Source of the DNA: Nautilus pompilius
Lineage: Eukaryota; Mollusca; Cephalopoda; Nautilida; Nautilidae
Length of the DNA: 64,000 bases
Assembly: GCA_018389105.1 (NCBI GenBank)
Contig: JACATO010000924.1
Span: forward strand, 939,988 to 1,003,987
Direction of reading: 5' to 3'
The translations under genes and the position numbers were made by a program. Positions 27,321 through 39,153 of the stretch are shown here, piece after piece. Positions within the stretch are counted from its first letter, which is position 1; each line of letters opens with the position of its first letter. The notes beneath the pieces are model-generated. The model was not told the DNA's origin, ran no database searches, and was given only the letters and a program-made list of their open reading frames with translations.

Positions 27321-28200
27321 TGGAGTAAACGTTTTATACCTTGACTATGAACATTACTCGTTGACGTCTACATCTGCCACTTTATTTTCCAGTAACACAG
27401 AGTTATTCCCTTTTCAGGGACATTTATCGAAACATCATCTTGCAGAAAAACTCTTGCTGTCGCCACCGCTGGGTTTCTTCATTATATTGGTGTAAGCATC
27501 GATTTTATTGGTTTAGGCATGGACACGTGACATGCTGGTTACCGAGACCCGAACTGGTTTTTATGGCAAACCCTATAACATACTGCGTCAGGATACGAGA
27601 AAAGGTAAATTTTGGGATAGTTAAACCTACCCATCCAGATCTTGCTTGGTGTACTCAGTCCGTCAGGTTCCAGCGTAATATAAAAATCTTTATACATCCA
27701 GTATACAGTATTAACACGGTACGGATATGCTTACTTTAACGATATTCCTCGCGCTGTGAATGAAAGGTTTCCGCAAGTCCTATCGAGTCTTCCGCACCAT
27801 TATCGCAAAGCGCCGTCGCTCCTTATAAAATAAGCGAGAACCCCCAGCAGCTAGCATCTAGTCTTTTTCTTACGAAACCGGATCATAACCCTGATTACTA
27901 CGTAGAAAAACTAGCAGAATAAATACTGAAAGTCAAGGAGTTTAACTGTATATCACTGCTATTTATTATTTGGTTTCGGTACCACTAAAATTATTACTCA
28001 CAGATTGTAGAACACAGAGAGAACATTCCCCCCTGTCGATACGCCGGAGATCACCGCTCTGTTTGCAGGATTTATAGAACCAAGAGAAGACACATCGATG
28101 TCAACAAATACGAAATGCGCCAGCTTACTTACCTCGTCTAAAAAGTAGGGGAAATGTTTTTTCCGATGTAGGACAGGGAGGAGGGAGGTGGGTTCTACAG
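27321..28200. other. Unrecognised non-coding stretch
   Basis: A 99-codon plus-strand frame at 27440-27739 has no recognisable domain. Nothing else is supported. Confidence 0.35.
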
Positions 28201-28608
28201 TAAGAAAATTTATGCTAATTGTATCTTAAAAAGCGAATTTGACTTATTCGGAAACCAACACCGCCTCTGTTCCGAACGCAAGCGATGCGAAGGTCTTCGC
28301 AACTTCTGTCGAAAACAATACATCGACTATTTACAGCGTTTCCTAGATGCTTTTGTAACGACTTATACCGATGACATCGTACAAAAACCTGCTTTTGAAT
28401 ATGTATTTCTAATCGAGTCTCATTTTAAGGAGTTTTTTCTTCTTCTTCCGGAAATCATGTATCTGCGTGTTAGATTTCAAAGTGTCGTAGTTTTCAGTTT
28501 GGGTTATCTCCCCGTTAAAAAGGTGAAGGAAACTGGGAATCGGCCAGCTCTCGATCACGCTAACGCAATGTCACGACACAAATTCAGTAGGTTTAATGTG
28601 ACTTTATA
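28200..28608 (+). pseudogene. Possible retroelement reverse-transcriptase-like fragment
   Basis: An open stretch without an initiating Met reads, at about 28290-28385, GLRNFCRKQYIDYLQRFLDA and then FVTTYTDDIV. This is reminiscent of the segment of Ty3/gypsy-type reverse transcriptase leading into the Y-x-DD catalytic box. No flanking RT motifs, integrase or LTRs are visible. The right part of the frame overlaps a fragment of the dispersed transposon-like repeat at about 28440-28520. The resemblance may be chance. Confidence 0.22.
28440..28520 (+). mobile_element. Fragment of the 34 kb / 39 kb short transposon family
   Basis: The core TGTTAGATTTCAAAGTGTC and the following AGTTTGG match the middle of the elements at 33987-34374 and 38788-39153 (TTAGATTTCAAACTGTC in the latter). 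Only this middle part is recognisable. Confidence 0.45.
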
Positions 28609-28655
28609 AAAGAAAGCGACCTCACCAGAAGATTGGCGCTACTGTGTTGGTTTAC

Positions 28656-28715
28656 TAGCCAGCTGGATCAGTTTAATTGTGTCGGCTTTTGGAGCTAACT
28701 GGATTCGATTCTGAG
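28656..28715 (+). mobile_element. Possible decayed tRNA-like or SINE head
   Basis: An A-box-like TAGCCAGCTGG at 28656-28666 and a B-box-like GGATTCGATTC at 28701-28711 are spaced about 45 bases apart. No secondary structure could be confirmed. Confidence 0.28.
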
Positions 28716-29569
28716 AACACATTTACTTCATTTAGTTAAATAACCTAATAAAAAAAAAAAGAAAAGAAAGAAAGAAATGCTGATGAACGGGAACTTACGC
28801 CGCAAAAGATCGCATAAATAACGACTCGTAGTAAAACAGTCTTCTAGAAATAAGAATAAGCAATTTCCTTTCTTTTTAGCATCCCAGAATGTGATTTTCG
28901 TTAGGCTACTAGTGACGTAGTGACACTAGTAAGCGACATGTCTGCCGGCTGCAGATTTCTCTCTCGCTGGGTTAACCAAAAAAAAAAAACAACAAAAACC
29001 AATTACTCATAGACAGTTCTATATTTTTGTTCAAAAAAAGGTTTTTAGTAATCAGTCATCGGATGCTGGAATAATCTGTGACAGATGGTTTTTATTCGAG
29101 CAAAACGATGGCATTCCCCGGAACATTTACTAAGCCGAGTGATTTGGTGATGTAACAATGCGTTCAATGATACTCTTTTTGCTCGGTTGAAGTAAGATAT
29201 ACTTGTAAATCATCGGAAACCATTGTTGGCATTTCTTGAATAAGTCTTACGTTTAAAACAGAGCAGTTACGACCAGAGAATGTAGCCAAAAGCAAAACCT
29301 TGAAGTATTCGTGTCAGCTATAAGCTTGAAATTAGGTTCTACGTGAAAGGCCATCTTTACTTGTACTTTAAACTCCACTTTTACATGAAATTTATTTACA
29401 ATTCTCTATTTTTCAACTTTTTTTTTAAAAAAGTGAATAACACCTAAAAATAGTTGGTTTGTTTGTTTTTTTCAGTTCTTTATATCAGTTACAATGAAAA
29501 ACTACTGCGGTTTGTAAAAGATATCTCATTAATATGCTGCATCTTAAAATTCACTGTGCTCTTTGTACG
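28716..29569. other. Unrecognised non-coding stretch
   Basis: AT-rich with A-rich tracts. No gene recognised. Confidence 0.4.
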
Positions 29570-29985
29570 CGTGCCAGTGAAAGTGCTGGAATACATCGTC
29601 AAGTTACATTTAGGTGAAAAGTTCATCCTCGGTTCTCCTCTCTGCAGTCTCGACCTGGCACAGTCAGATTTTCACCTCTACGGTCGCTTGAAATGTAGAT
29701 AATCTCAGCGGCAAACACTTTCAATCAGTGACAGACTTTCTGGTTGTCAGTACATTCGTGGAATATCTTCCAGCTATTACCAAGAGGGACTGTGGAGATG
29801 AAGCATGGTGGGTGAAGGAGATTGTGATGGAATGAAAAGCGAACACTGCTGACGCGCTTGTTGTTCAGCGAACGGGTTATGTACTATTTCAAAACAGAGC
29901 ACGCGTATTATAGGATGCCCTTGTCGATATCAGATTCATATAAAAATTATTATACCCTGACGGCCATAATTTTGTACTACTCCTG
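29570..29985 (+). pseudogene. Decayed mariner-like transposase C-terminus
   Basis: At 29620-29697 the frame reads SPLCSLDLAQSDFHLYGRLK, matching the third catalytic Asp region of mariner transposases (SPDLAPSDFHLF type). A +1 frameshift near 29697 then gives DNLSGKHFQSVTDF, the usual next block (DHLGGK-F type), and a diverged tail to about 29890. The sequence GGCCATAATTTTGTAC at about 29962-29978 resembles the non-coding right end of such elements. The N-terminal half is not recognisable, and the frame is broken and inactive. Confidence 0.7.
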
Positions 29986-32900
29986 GAAATAAAAACGACA
30001 TTTTGATTTTTAAAAGTCTTTGATGAGAATTTCATTATAAACTTATTGTAACTAGTTTTTGCATCTGTATCCTCTGTAACATTTGCGCTAGTTTGAGTAT
30101 ATCGACGCCACGTCGTAATGCATTAAATGTATATAAAATACGGATAGTTTCATTGGTAACGTTATGGCCGCCAAGACTTTAAATGGGCAATCTCTATAGC
30201 AAATTAAGAACAGGCATAGAGAAACGTTTACTGACATGTTAAGGTACTTCGGAGGTCAAGCGTAAAAGTAAAAATTAAATAAGAACCCATTGCAAAGAGA
30301 TACTTACGACGACATCCCAAAACAGCTGACGTAAACTGGCAAGTATCTCAGGGCGATTGGTTCTAGGGGAAGTGTTTTAATTTAAAAGAAAACTCTATTA
30401 ACCACAAGTAGAACTTCCATTTACGCGTATGAAATACTTTTACATTGGCTGACAGGTCACAATTTATGAACCGAATGGGAATAGAATCAGATAATATACA
30501 CTGATTAACATTATGCTTGCAAATTCATTGGCTTACAGGACATGTTATGTAATCTCTCTGACCAATAAAAAGCAGTTGCGTGTAGATATTTGGCGAGAAA
30601 ATTTGATGTCACCAGAAGAACAAAATAAACGTTTTTTTTATTTTTTATATATATACTCAAAACGAGAAATTTCTATAAATGAAAAGACCTGGAAAGTCTG
30701 GTTCGTAACCTGGAGCCGTTACATATGATGAGAAAAGAATTTTTTAAGCGGTAAAAGTTTATAAAGCTCTTTTTTTTCCTCCTGAAACTATTTCCTATAA
30801 TTAACTACGCCACTTAAAGAGGTATTCGACTTTTAAGTATGCTTCGCTGTCGTGATCGTTCTATTAGCTCGTTGCAGAGCTGGAACACTAGGGGTCGAGG
30901 AAGCAATGCTCGCTTTGTATGGCTGCCAGTAAGGTGTTTAGAAGTGATGAGCAAACATCTCGTCGGGTTTCTATACCGTACGAGACTACGTCGTATGATG
31001 TAACTGCCACCTGGCCTCTTTTTCGATCGTTTTCTTTTTCCCCACGCTGGAATAATTACACAAGATTCTCTATGGTAAAGGGGCTCTGCCACCAAAAAAG
31101 GGTTGGCGGGGGGGGGCAACATGTAAACTCCATCAGAACTAATGAAGTCGTTGTTTATTCCAAACGTGCTCTAGTCCCTAGTTTTGTTTTTCTAGTAAAG
31201 TCTGTAAACAAATTGCTATTAATTCCGATGCCCAACTCAGGACATCGACATTAAGCTCACTTCCACTTTATTTGTTTTCCATGCTAAGGAATAACTAATT
31301 GATTCGAGATAAATTACAGGATATATTTTACAGACAGCGAGTTTTAATTCGTTTCTGGCATTCCATGAAAATGTCTTTTTCAATAAGAGCCACTACACCA
31401 CGCCATTAACCTTGACATCTCGGACAGCTTTGACACGGCTCGTCCAACGCTTGTTTGACGATGCAGTCACCGGAACTTCCAGTAAAAACCCGGAAACGAA
31501 GTATTTATATAGCATGTATCTCCTCTGACTTTGTCTGTAATGTAAGAAAGATAATTCATAGTGACCGCTGCACACTTGAATTATTCACAATTTGCAGTCG
31601 CAGAGGCGCCGATGGAACCAGTGACTATAGCTTAAGATCAATTTCGTTTCAAACTTGATGCACACACCCTTTCCCCCATGTGATGCTTTCAGAATTAAAC
31701 AATTGCGAGGGTATACAAGGGGAGAAGGAGAGGAATTAATTCCGTGCACAATCATCGCTCCATAAAGTTAAAACCCTGCTATTGGCCTCGCCATACAAAT
31801 GGCGCCGATAAGTGCTCTGGACTGACTTTTGGTGGCTGTGATGTCACCCTGCGTGAATTCAAGGATACAAGCGATCTAAAAAAAGGGGGGGAGAAGAAGA
31901 AGAGAACGTCTGCTATCGCTTAATAAGCCAAACCATTGATCAGATTCCGTTTAGATTACCAAACTGTAAAAAGAATCAAGCGGAAAATATCCGCGTAGTG
32001 TTTAAGATGAAAAAAGAAGAAAAACTCATTAAAAAGGAGAAAAGGAGAAATGGGCCTGTTATTTAATTAGCGTTTAAAGGTGAAGATGTGCTTTTCTGCT
32101 CCAAATGTTGGGCGAGCGGCTGCGAGTTGAGTTACCACGAAGATGCAGGATTCGTAGCAAGGTTAATAAGCCATGTTGCTCTTTGTTATGGATTTTCTAC
32201 AAATGGCATATTTTTAATGCCGTAATCCGCTGGATTTTAGTGGTTCTTTGCCGCAAAGCCGTTTTTTTCCTTCAGTGAAAGTTCGGCAGATGGCGCTGAT
32301 TAAGGCTAAGGGAAATATTTTCTGTGGTCTCTAGGCCGGTCTAATGTCTACAGCACACGTTCTAAGTCAAGCAATGTTAGTTAGTTGTATTCATTGCATC
32401 TTGCTCCATGGTTAAAATCTGAAAATATCGAAAGCATTTATTTTTTTGCTTATATTATTTTTTAAAAAATTTTTTTAATGGGAGTTTTAGCGCAAAATGC
32501 TGTAAGACGATAGAAACAGAGAATATCAGAGATCTGCGTTTTTCTTTCACTCTTTTAAAATTTAGTCTTAAATATGTCAGTTCTCCCATAAATGTCAGTA
32601 AAATCATCTTCATCGTTTTGTATCGACTTGCTTCAAATTATGGAAAGATGATCAAAAAAGTTCACAATATTGCCTCTTATAAAGGAAACAAGCATTGTCA
32701 ATCACAAATCGTTATAAGTTTATAAACGCCATTTTTGCATCCGGGTCTTCTTAAACGATGAACAGAAAGTTAATTTTCTGACATGATCTGTTTGTTCTAG
32801 TAATCATGGGCATTACTATAACAACCATTTTGGGTTTTGCGTGAAATATATAAAGTTAGCATAACGTCATGCAAATCGTTATATATTTATTTCTCTACGT

Positions 32901-33986
32901 GTGACGTCATTATAAGCATATACGTTTACGTGCACTATTTTGCTGCTATTAAAATGGACAGAAAATAAAAGAAATTTAAAAGCAAACAAATTAAGGTGAA
33001 AAAAAAATAGAAAAAACTTTTTTCTTTTCAAATTTTAAAATTCAGTTTACCAAACATCGGGAGAGCACTTAAAGTCTACAGGTTTTTGTATGTAAGTTTC
33101 GACGACACACGTTGACATTTTTCATTCTTTGAAGTACATATCGTGCAGAGTAGTTCACGATTATTTTGCCAGTTCTTCTGTATCAGCGTATTAGGAAACT
33201 ATTGGAAACAAAAATGTTTTTCGCCACCTAGTGGTTTGTTTATGACTAACTAACGTTCTGGTACAGAAGGCACTGAACTTTCGTAACTGCAAGTATGGCA
33301 CGGAGACAATGCAGTATGGTTTTATGCATTCTTAAATTTAAAAAAAATTTTTTTTCGTGTGATATTGAAAGCAAAATCAAGGCAGATTTTTTTATTTACA
33401 GAGATGACAGAAATGCATCAACTTGTTCGTATTAATAATAGGTCCGCACAAAATCACACCTTGCCCGTGCAAATCAAAATGTGTTTTAAATATTTCTTTA
33501 TTTTCTTGTAATACTAGATATGAATGGTTTAACAGTTTTTCCTTCAATGAAATACAAAATGTTTTCTTAAGTTCATTATTTAGAAAAAAAAAAACTTTTC
33601 CAGTCTAACACGTTATAAACATCACTTTACTTACTTCTGAACACGAAAAGTTATAGATCTTGTTATATTTTCTATTTTATTTAATGGCACTGCCAATAAA
33701 GACTGCAAAGATTTGTATAAAACCTAACACAATAGATCTGTACTATTAATTTTACAAGCAAATTGTTTCGTATAAAGAATTTTAATAAATTAGAAATTAC
33801 TTAAGCAATCTGCAAATTGTCATTATTTGTTTTTCTTTTACTTTTAAGATAATTTTTGAGAAAGAATTTCTTCAATTTAAATTATCAGAGATTTTTCAAA
33901 AACCACTTCTTCTATATGTTTGCCTCTAATCTTCAGAACAAGAAGAAAATGTTCCATGGAAATTCTGCTTTTGGAAAGAGAGAAAA
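29986..33986. other. Unrecognised non-coding stretch
   Basis: Strongly AT-rich, especially 32.4-33.9 kb. Overlapping frames of about 100 codons at 30814-31254 on both strands show no domain. No gene recognised. Confidence 0.4.
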
Positions 33987-34374
33987 TACAGCAAAAGCGG
34001 TGGCCAAAATGTCTTGCATTACCTAGAAAAATAACAAGAAAAAATCTATCTTCAAAATGAGGCTCACACCTTAATACTCTATCAGAATGAGGCTGACACC
34101 TTAATACCGTATCCAGACCACTTCTGATTGAGTCACATCTGTCCTCATGAATTATGAGTTTCTCTGAAAAAACCATGTCTTTGATGTCAGATTTAAAATT
34201 GTCACTTTTTCCAGTTTTGGACATTTTTACCATTATGCGGAAAACTACAAACTGTTATGCACTTTAGTGTCTTACCATAACATTATTATGCGAATTCAGC
34301 AGGGTTAATTAGACTTTATCAAAAACAAATTTTGGAAATTTTAAGATTATGTGAAACTTTTGACCACAGTTGTA
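33987..34374. mobile_element. Short non-autonomous Tc1/mariner-type element, copy A
   Basis: The left end (TACAGC...GTGGCCAAAA) and the reverse complement of the right end (TACAACTGTGGTCAAAAG) form imperfect terminal inverted repeats of Tc1/mariner style. The internal sequence is collinear with the element at 38788-39153, with matches at GGCCAAAA...TGCA, the GTCAGATTTAAAATTGTC type core and AGCAGGGTT...AGACTTTATCAA. It has no transposase coding. An internal 30-bp tandem duplication lies at 34054-34113. Confidence 0.62.
34054..34113. repeat. 30-bp tandem duplication inside element A
   Basis: The segment AATGAGGCT(C/G)ACACCTTAAT occurs twice with period 30. The homologous element at 38.8 kb lacks this duplication, so it arose within this copy. 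Confidence 0.85.
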
Positions 34375-35505
34375 CTTATATATTCGCTTTTAAAAGTATG
34401 AATTGTTTGAAAATCATTTAACGAGTAGCCAGCCACAGCCTCAGGATCTCAGTCCATAAAGTAGAGAGCTCTTCACTTCACATACTGAAGAATCTCAGAT
34501 GTTAACCCTTTGTTCAGTTGTGAATGCTAAATTAATTACGCGGTCAACAAGCGCTATGGGAGAAATACTCGTAATGGCTAATCGGCGCCATATAACAATT
34601 TTCGGCTACGTAGTATTGTCAAAATATTGTTTCAAACTTGTCTCCTAGGCGACGTCACACGACATGCTGTGATTCACCGCGGTGTAAACAATACCCAACG
34701 TACATTATTCTAAGGCAACCATTATGCGCACGGAGGCAATTGCTGAAAGCCATTTGTGTCACTCATCTTCCGATTAATTTCGGCCAAACCTGGTCTCATA
34801 ATTAACGGATGCAACGTTAATTAACCCGAAGTCTCAGCGGAAGGAAAGAAGTTTGCTTTTGTAAATTATAAATGACAATTCGGATTCGGCGCACTCTTTC
34901 GTTTAGCCCAAGGAAGATTTTGGGGGGAGATCTGACTGACACATTACACCGAGGGTGAATTATGGAGCGGGCTCAGCTTAGGTCGGCGAGCGTGTTCAAA
35001 GATAACGAGGGAATTTTCGGCGCTCCGTGACCGCCTTTTCCAGGAGAGAACGGTCGGTAGGTGTAGTAGCCATTGTTTTCCGTTCCCAGCCCGAAGGTAT
35101 CGGACGGAGGGCTCTGCTCGTCACGGGGTTGATAGCGACGCCCTGACAGGTCTTTCTTCTCTCGCAGATTACACCCGGCGACGAAAACCCCTGCGTTTGA
35201 GCTGGAGACATGAAAGAGGGAGCGGGGCGGTTCAAAGAAAGAGTGATTAGAAAGGGAAAGTACGAGATAAGCCGGGTTCAGCGAGAGGGAAAAAGAAAAA
35301 GGGGGAAAAAAAATGCTATGTAGATATAAGGATAAAAAGCGCGGCGCAGAAAAGGCCGAGGCAGACATTTCTAAATGTTTTTTTTTTTACATCTTCATGA
35401 ACAAAACGAGTGATAACCAGAACCAGTCTGCGAGACGTCTGTTTCCAGGTGACGGTCGATCCGGTCACGCATCCAAAGAAAGAAACTTCTTTTGTACATA
35501 AACCC
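34375..35505. other. Non-coding stretch
   Basis: The 34.5-34.9 kb part is more complex in composition than its surroundings, with homeodomain-like TAATTAA motifs. It could be regulatory but nothing proves it. A minus-strand frame at 34973-35368 (131 codons) is serine- and leucine-rich, low in complexity and unrecognised. Confidence 0.35.
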
Positions 35506-35797
35506 GCACCACTTCATTATCCCTGTTATCCCTAGTCAGCCCAACAACTCGAGGTGGACTTTTATTGCAGTCGACTGCATCCCAACGCGAAATTACCCCA
35601 CGAGAGACGTTTAGTACAGAGACCCCTAAACATCAGAACGATGATTGATTGGCACCACTTCATTATCCCTGTTATCCCTAGTCAGCCCAACAACACGAGG
35701 TGGACTTTTATTGCAGTCGACTGCATCTCAACGCGAAATTACCCCACGAGAGACGTTTAGTACAGAGACCCCTAAACATCAGAACGATGATTGATTG
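35506..35797. repeat. Tandem duplication of a 146-bp unit
   Basis: Unit 1 is at 35506-35651 and unit 2 at 35652-35797. They differ at only two positions that I can see (ACTCGAGG/ACACGAGG and CATCCCAA/CATCTCAA), so the duplication is recent. Both contain ATTATCCCTGTTATCCCTA. Confidence 0.95.
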
Positions 35798-38787
35798 GCT
35801 TTATGGTTAAAATGGATTTCTATTATTAACCTTAATATAAACCCACTTGCGATATTTTGTAGAAGGGTCTGTGTCGGAATCTATGCGACTTACAAGATCC
35901 AAACTGGTAGACGACAAATAAAACCGGCTCCATCCGAAGACTTGACATCGCGGCGAACTATAGCTGAATTAGGATCTAACAATTGGCCAGGCGCTGCCAA
36001 CAGAACATGAGAGGATCGTGCGTGACCCAGCGAGCTATGGGTAAGTGAATCTGTTAATCAATCTAAGACGAGGTCTAACGACCCAAGAAGATAACATTTT
36101 TGTATACTGGCATAGTAACGCAAAGTGAAGCGTCCGGTTCTCGTGGTGAAAGGAAAAGCAGGGGGCAAAGAAATCACAAGAAGAAGAAGGATATTTAGAA
36201 TATCAAATAAAAGAGGGGGGTTTGTATTTTTTAAATCAATTACCGGGTATGCTTTATCATTTCTTTTTCGCTGTTATGGAGATGCTTCGGTTAGCTTTAT
36301 TCTAGCGCCCAGAGGTCATTTTTAAAAGTTGTATCCAGAAATCTACGTCGAGCCTCACGGAAATCAGATCTATTTCACGTAGAATAACTGTTGTGAAAAG
36401 TAGTCCCACCAATTATTCTATTCTTTCTTCCTGTTGTTGTTTTCAGGTGGAAGGATCTGTTATCCTGTCTTCGTTGTCAGATCAAACCCCACTCGCTAAA
36501 AGCCGGCGGAGCCCACTTAATCCATTTAGGGGAAGTTAACCCACCGTTGACACTATAATCTCCGCCGATTTTGCCGCGATCCCGTCTCAGATGTGGCCGA
36601 GCAGTTTGCAGCATTACGTGCAGCCTCTCTTGTTTTTATGGACTTATCAATGTCACGCTATGGTTTATAGTTTCCTTGTCAGGACTGATAAAGTGTAATA
36701 AAGTTTTAACGCCGAAGAAATAACCAGAGCTAACAAAAAGGGGAAGAAAAATAAAAAAAAAAGAAAAAAAAAAAACAGATTTTCCAGCACGTGGGTAAAT
36801 CGGTATCTGAGAAATACATCAGTTAAAAGTACCGACCATATGGTTGTTGGCTCCTGAACGCCTCGCCTCTAATGACCAGATTGCCAATGAACTAGAGCAA
36901 CTTTTGGGGAATTATCCAGACTAACAGTTTGATCATAATAATTAGATTAAGTAGATCATTTAAGGGCAATTAAAGACATAATAACCAATTCTTTTTATAG
37001 GCGCAGTGGAAATGTCTGAGGCGCGTGACCAGAACGAGTCTCAGAGCCATTTCTTCTGTGGGTAATTTATTTAAGAAACTAATTAAAGAAAACAGTAGCC
37101 GGCCTGTTTAGTTTTATTACTGTAAAAAAAATAAATAATAAAGTAAAATAATTGATAAATAAAACAAGATTTGGTATTCTGAAGTCTTACATATATATGT
37201 ACAGAATAGTTAATATAACCTGACTCCAAAAACTGCTTTAACACAATGTTAGCTGATTGTCAGTTCGTACAACGTATTTAGTAAACCACACAAAGAGGCA
37301 TGCATGAATAAATAACTGGAAATATTTGATGGAAACACGGAATTCTTCGTGAAGGACGAAGCCTCCCGGAACCAAAGTTTAGCTGTTGTCACGTGAACAC
37401 TTTAGACCTACTTTCGGTGATAAAAGACGGTTTAACATGTAGAGTACCGACATGTTTGAGAGCAAGCTTCCGCGGAGTTCAGAAAACACGTTTATAACTT
37501 TTAGCACGATCACGAAGGTGCGAAGGTCGCGAGGGGTCCAGAAGACGTAAGCAGATTGGGCAGACTAGGAACTCTTTTACAGGGACGTGGAATCCGGAAG
37601 TCGCGGAATACAGATGGCGGCACGATTTTCCGAATTCGAGAGAGGGGAAACTCGATAACATTTGTCCCTCCCTTCTCCCCCCCCTCATTTTTAAGGAAAT
37701 GCATATCAGTTTGAGGTATCAAACGACTACGTTAACCAATAAAACTGATTGGGCAGTTGCAGAGAAATTAAGGAAAGATGCGGTGTTTGCGAAGCACGGG
37801 TATTTTGCCGTTTACCCGCGATGGCTTAGTAGTGAGAATCGGATTTCTTGGGCTGTTATGACGTCATAAGCCACGACAGAGAAACCAGTCACTTTCGTGG
37901 ACTCGCAGTTGGATCCCGATTGTCTCCAATATGGTGCAAAATTACGGGGCTTCCTGCCGCGCCAAAGTCTTCCGTTCATTTAGAAAAGGTTGTCTCATTG
38001 TGATTTAGTGTGATAACACTATATAATGCCGGAGTTGAAATATTTACATAACAAGCACGTATTACATTTTTTCTATATGAAACACGTTGGTTTTTCTCAC
38101 TAATTCTCAAACCATAGATGTGCCCCCACGTGGACTAAACTACTGCTGGGATCTCACAGTAAATGTTCATGGCGTCAGAACTGCCAATAAATTTCATGTC
38201 ATATGACAGCACTTAAAAAAATATATTGTGTGTATATAGAAGAAACAGCTCATAATTTCTCTTTTCGGTATCAAGGCTTTGTTTTTTTTATTTTTTTTCA
38301 GAATAAAAAGAGAAATGGTTGAACCTGCTGCTTAATTGGTAGGCAGACCATTTTATCCGGCCAGAGTCGGCGCTGCCGGTGAGGCGGGTGTAGGATGAGA
38401 AGGAAGGAGAACCAAAAGTAACTCGATACAAATGCTGTGTCAAAAATGATAGATGGACCTCTTTCTGAATCTGCCATCGAAATCAGCCAGGGCCCGGGTC
38501 GTGGAAGGCGGGCGGTACCCGCTCAGCTGGTGTCGGCTTACCTGCGAGCAGACCCATCGGCCTCATCCCAGCCCGATATACACGGCGAACTTCTCTGCCT
38601 CCAGGCGGGAAGGCAAGCGTCGAAACCCCTTCCATGAGAATAAATAAAAGCGAAAGTTTGTAGTCGTCTCATTGTGCTCATCGTTTTAGTATTCTGCAGG
38701 TAGATTCTATTTGCAGCAGACCTAAACTAACATTTTTTTCCTTCTTAATGAAGACGTCGCTGCAAAACTGCTCTTCCGTTTTAAACG
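35798..38787. other. Unrecognised non-coding stretch
   Basis: The moderately GC-rich block at 36450-36660 stands out from AT-rich flanks and might be a conserved non-coding element. A-rich tracts lie near 36750. Nothing else is recognised. Confidence 0.35.
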
Positions 38788-39153
38788 TACAGCCAGTGGC
38801 CAAAAAATCCTGCACTACCCTATAAATAACAGCAGGCAAAATCTGATCTTCAAATCAAGAGTCATCTCTGCAGTCTGTACCAATGAACGCTTTTGAATCT
38901 CTGCTTCTTTTTTTTTTTTGAATATTTTAGCCCTAACCTTTTGGAAAATAAGATATTTGCATGTTAGATTTCAAACTGTCACGTGTCTAAAGTTTGGTCA
39001 TTCCCCCCCATTATGCACGTGGAAAATCACAAGCCGGTTCTTCTCTTCACGTGAAGTTATTGTGGAAATCTAGCAGGGTTGGGGTTAGCTAGACTTTATC
39101 AAGCAAGATTTTAAAATTCCACTGTAATGCGAAACTTTTGTTCGTGGATGTTA
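38788..39153. mobile_element. Short non-autonomous Tc1/mariner-type element, copy B
   Basis: Collinear with copy A at 33987-34374, from TACAGCCAGTGGCCAAAAAA at the left to GCGAAACTTTTG at the right. It is diverged by many substitutions and small indels, including an expanded T run at about 38909-38920. No coding capacity. Confidence 0.6.
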
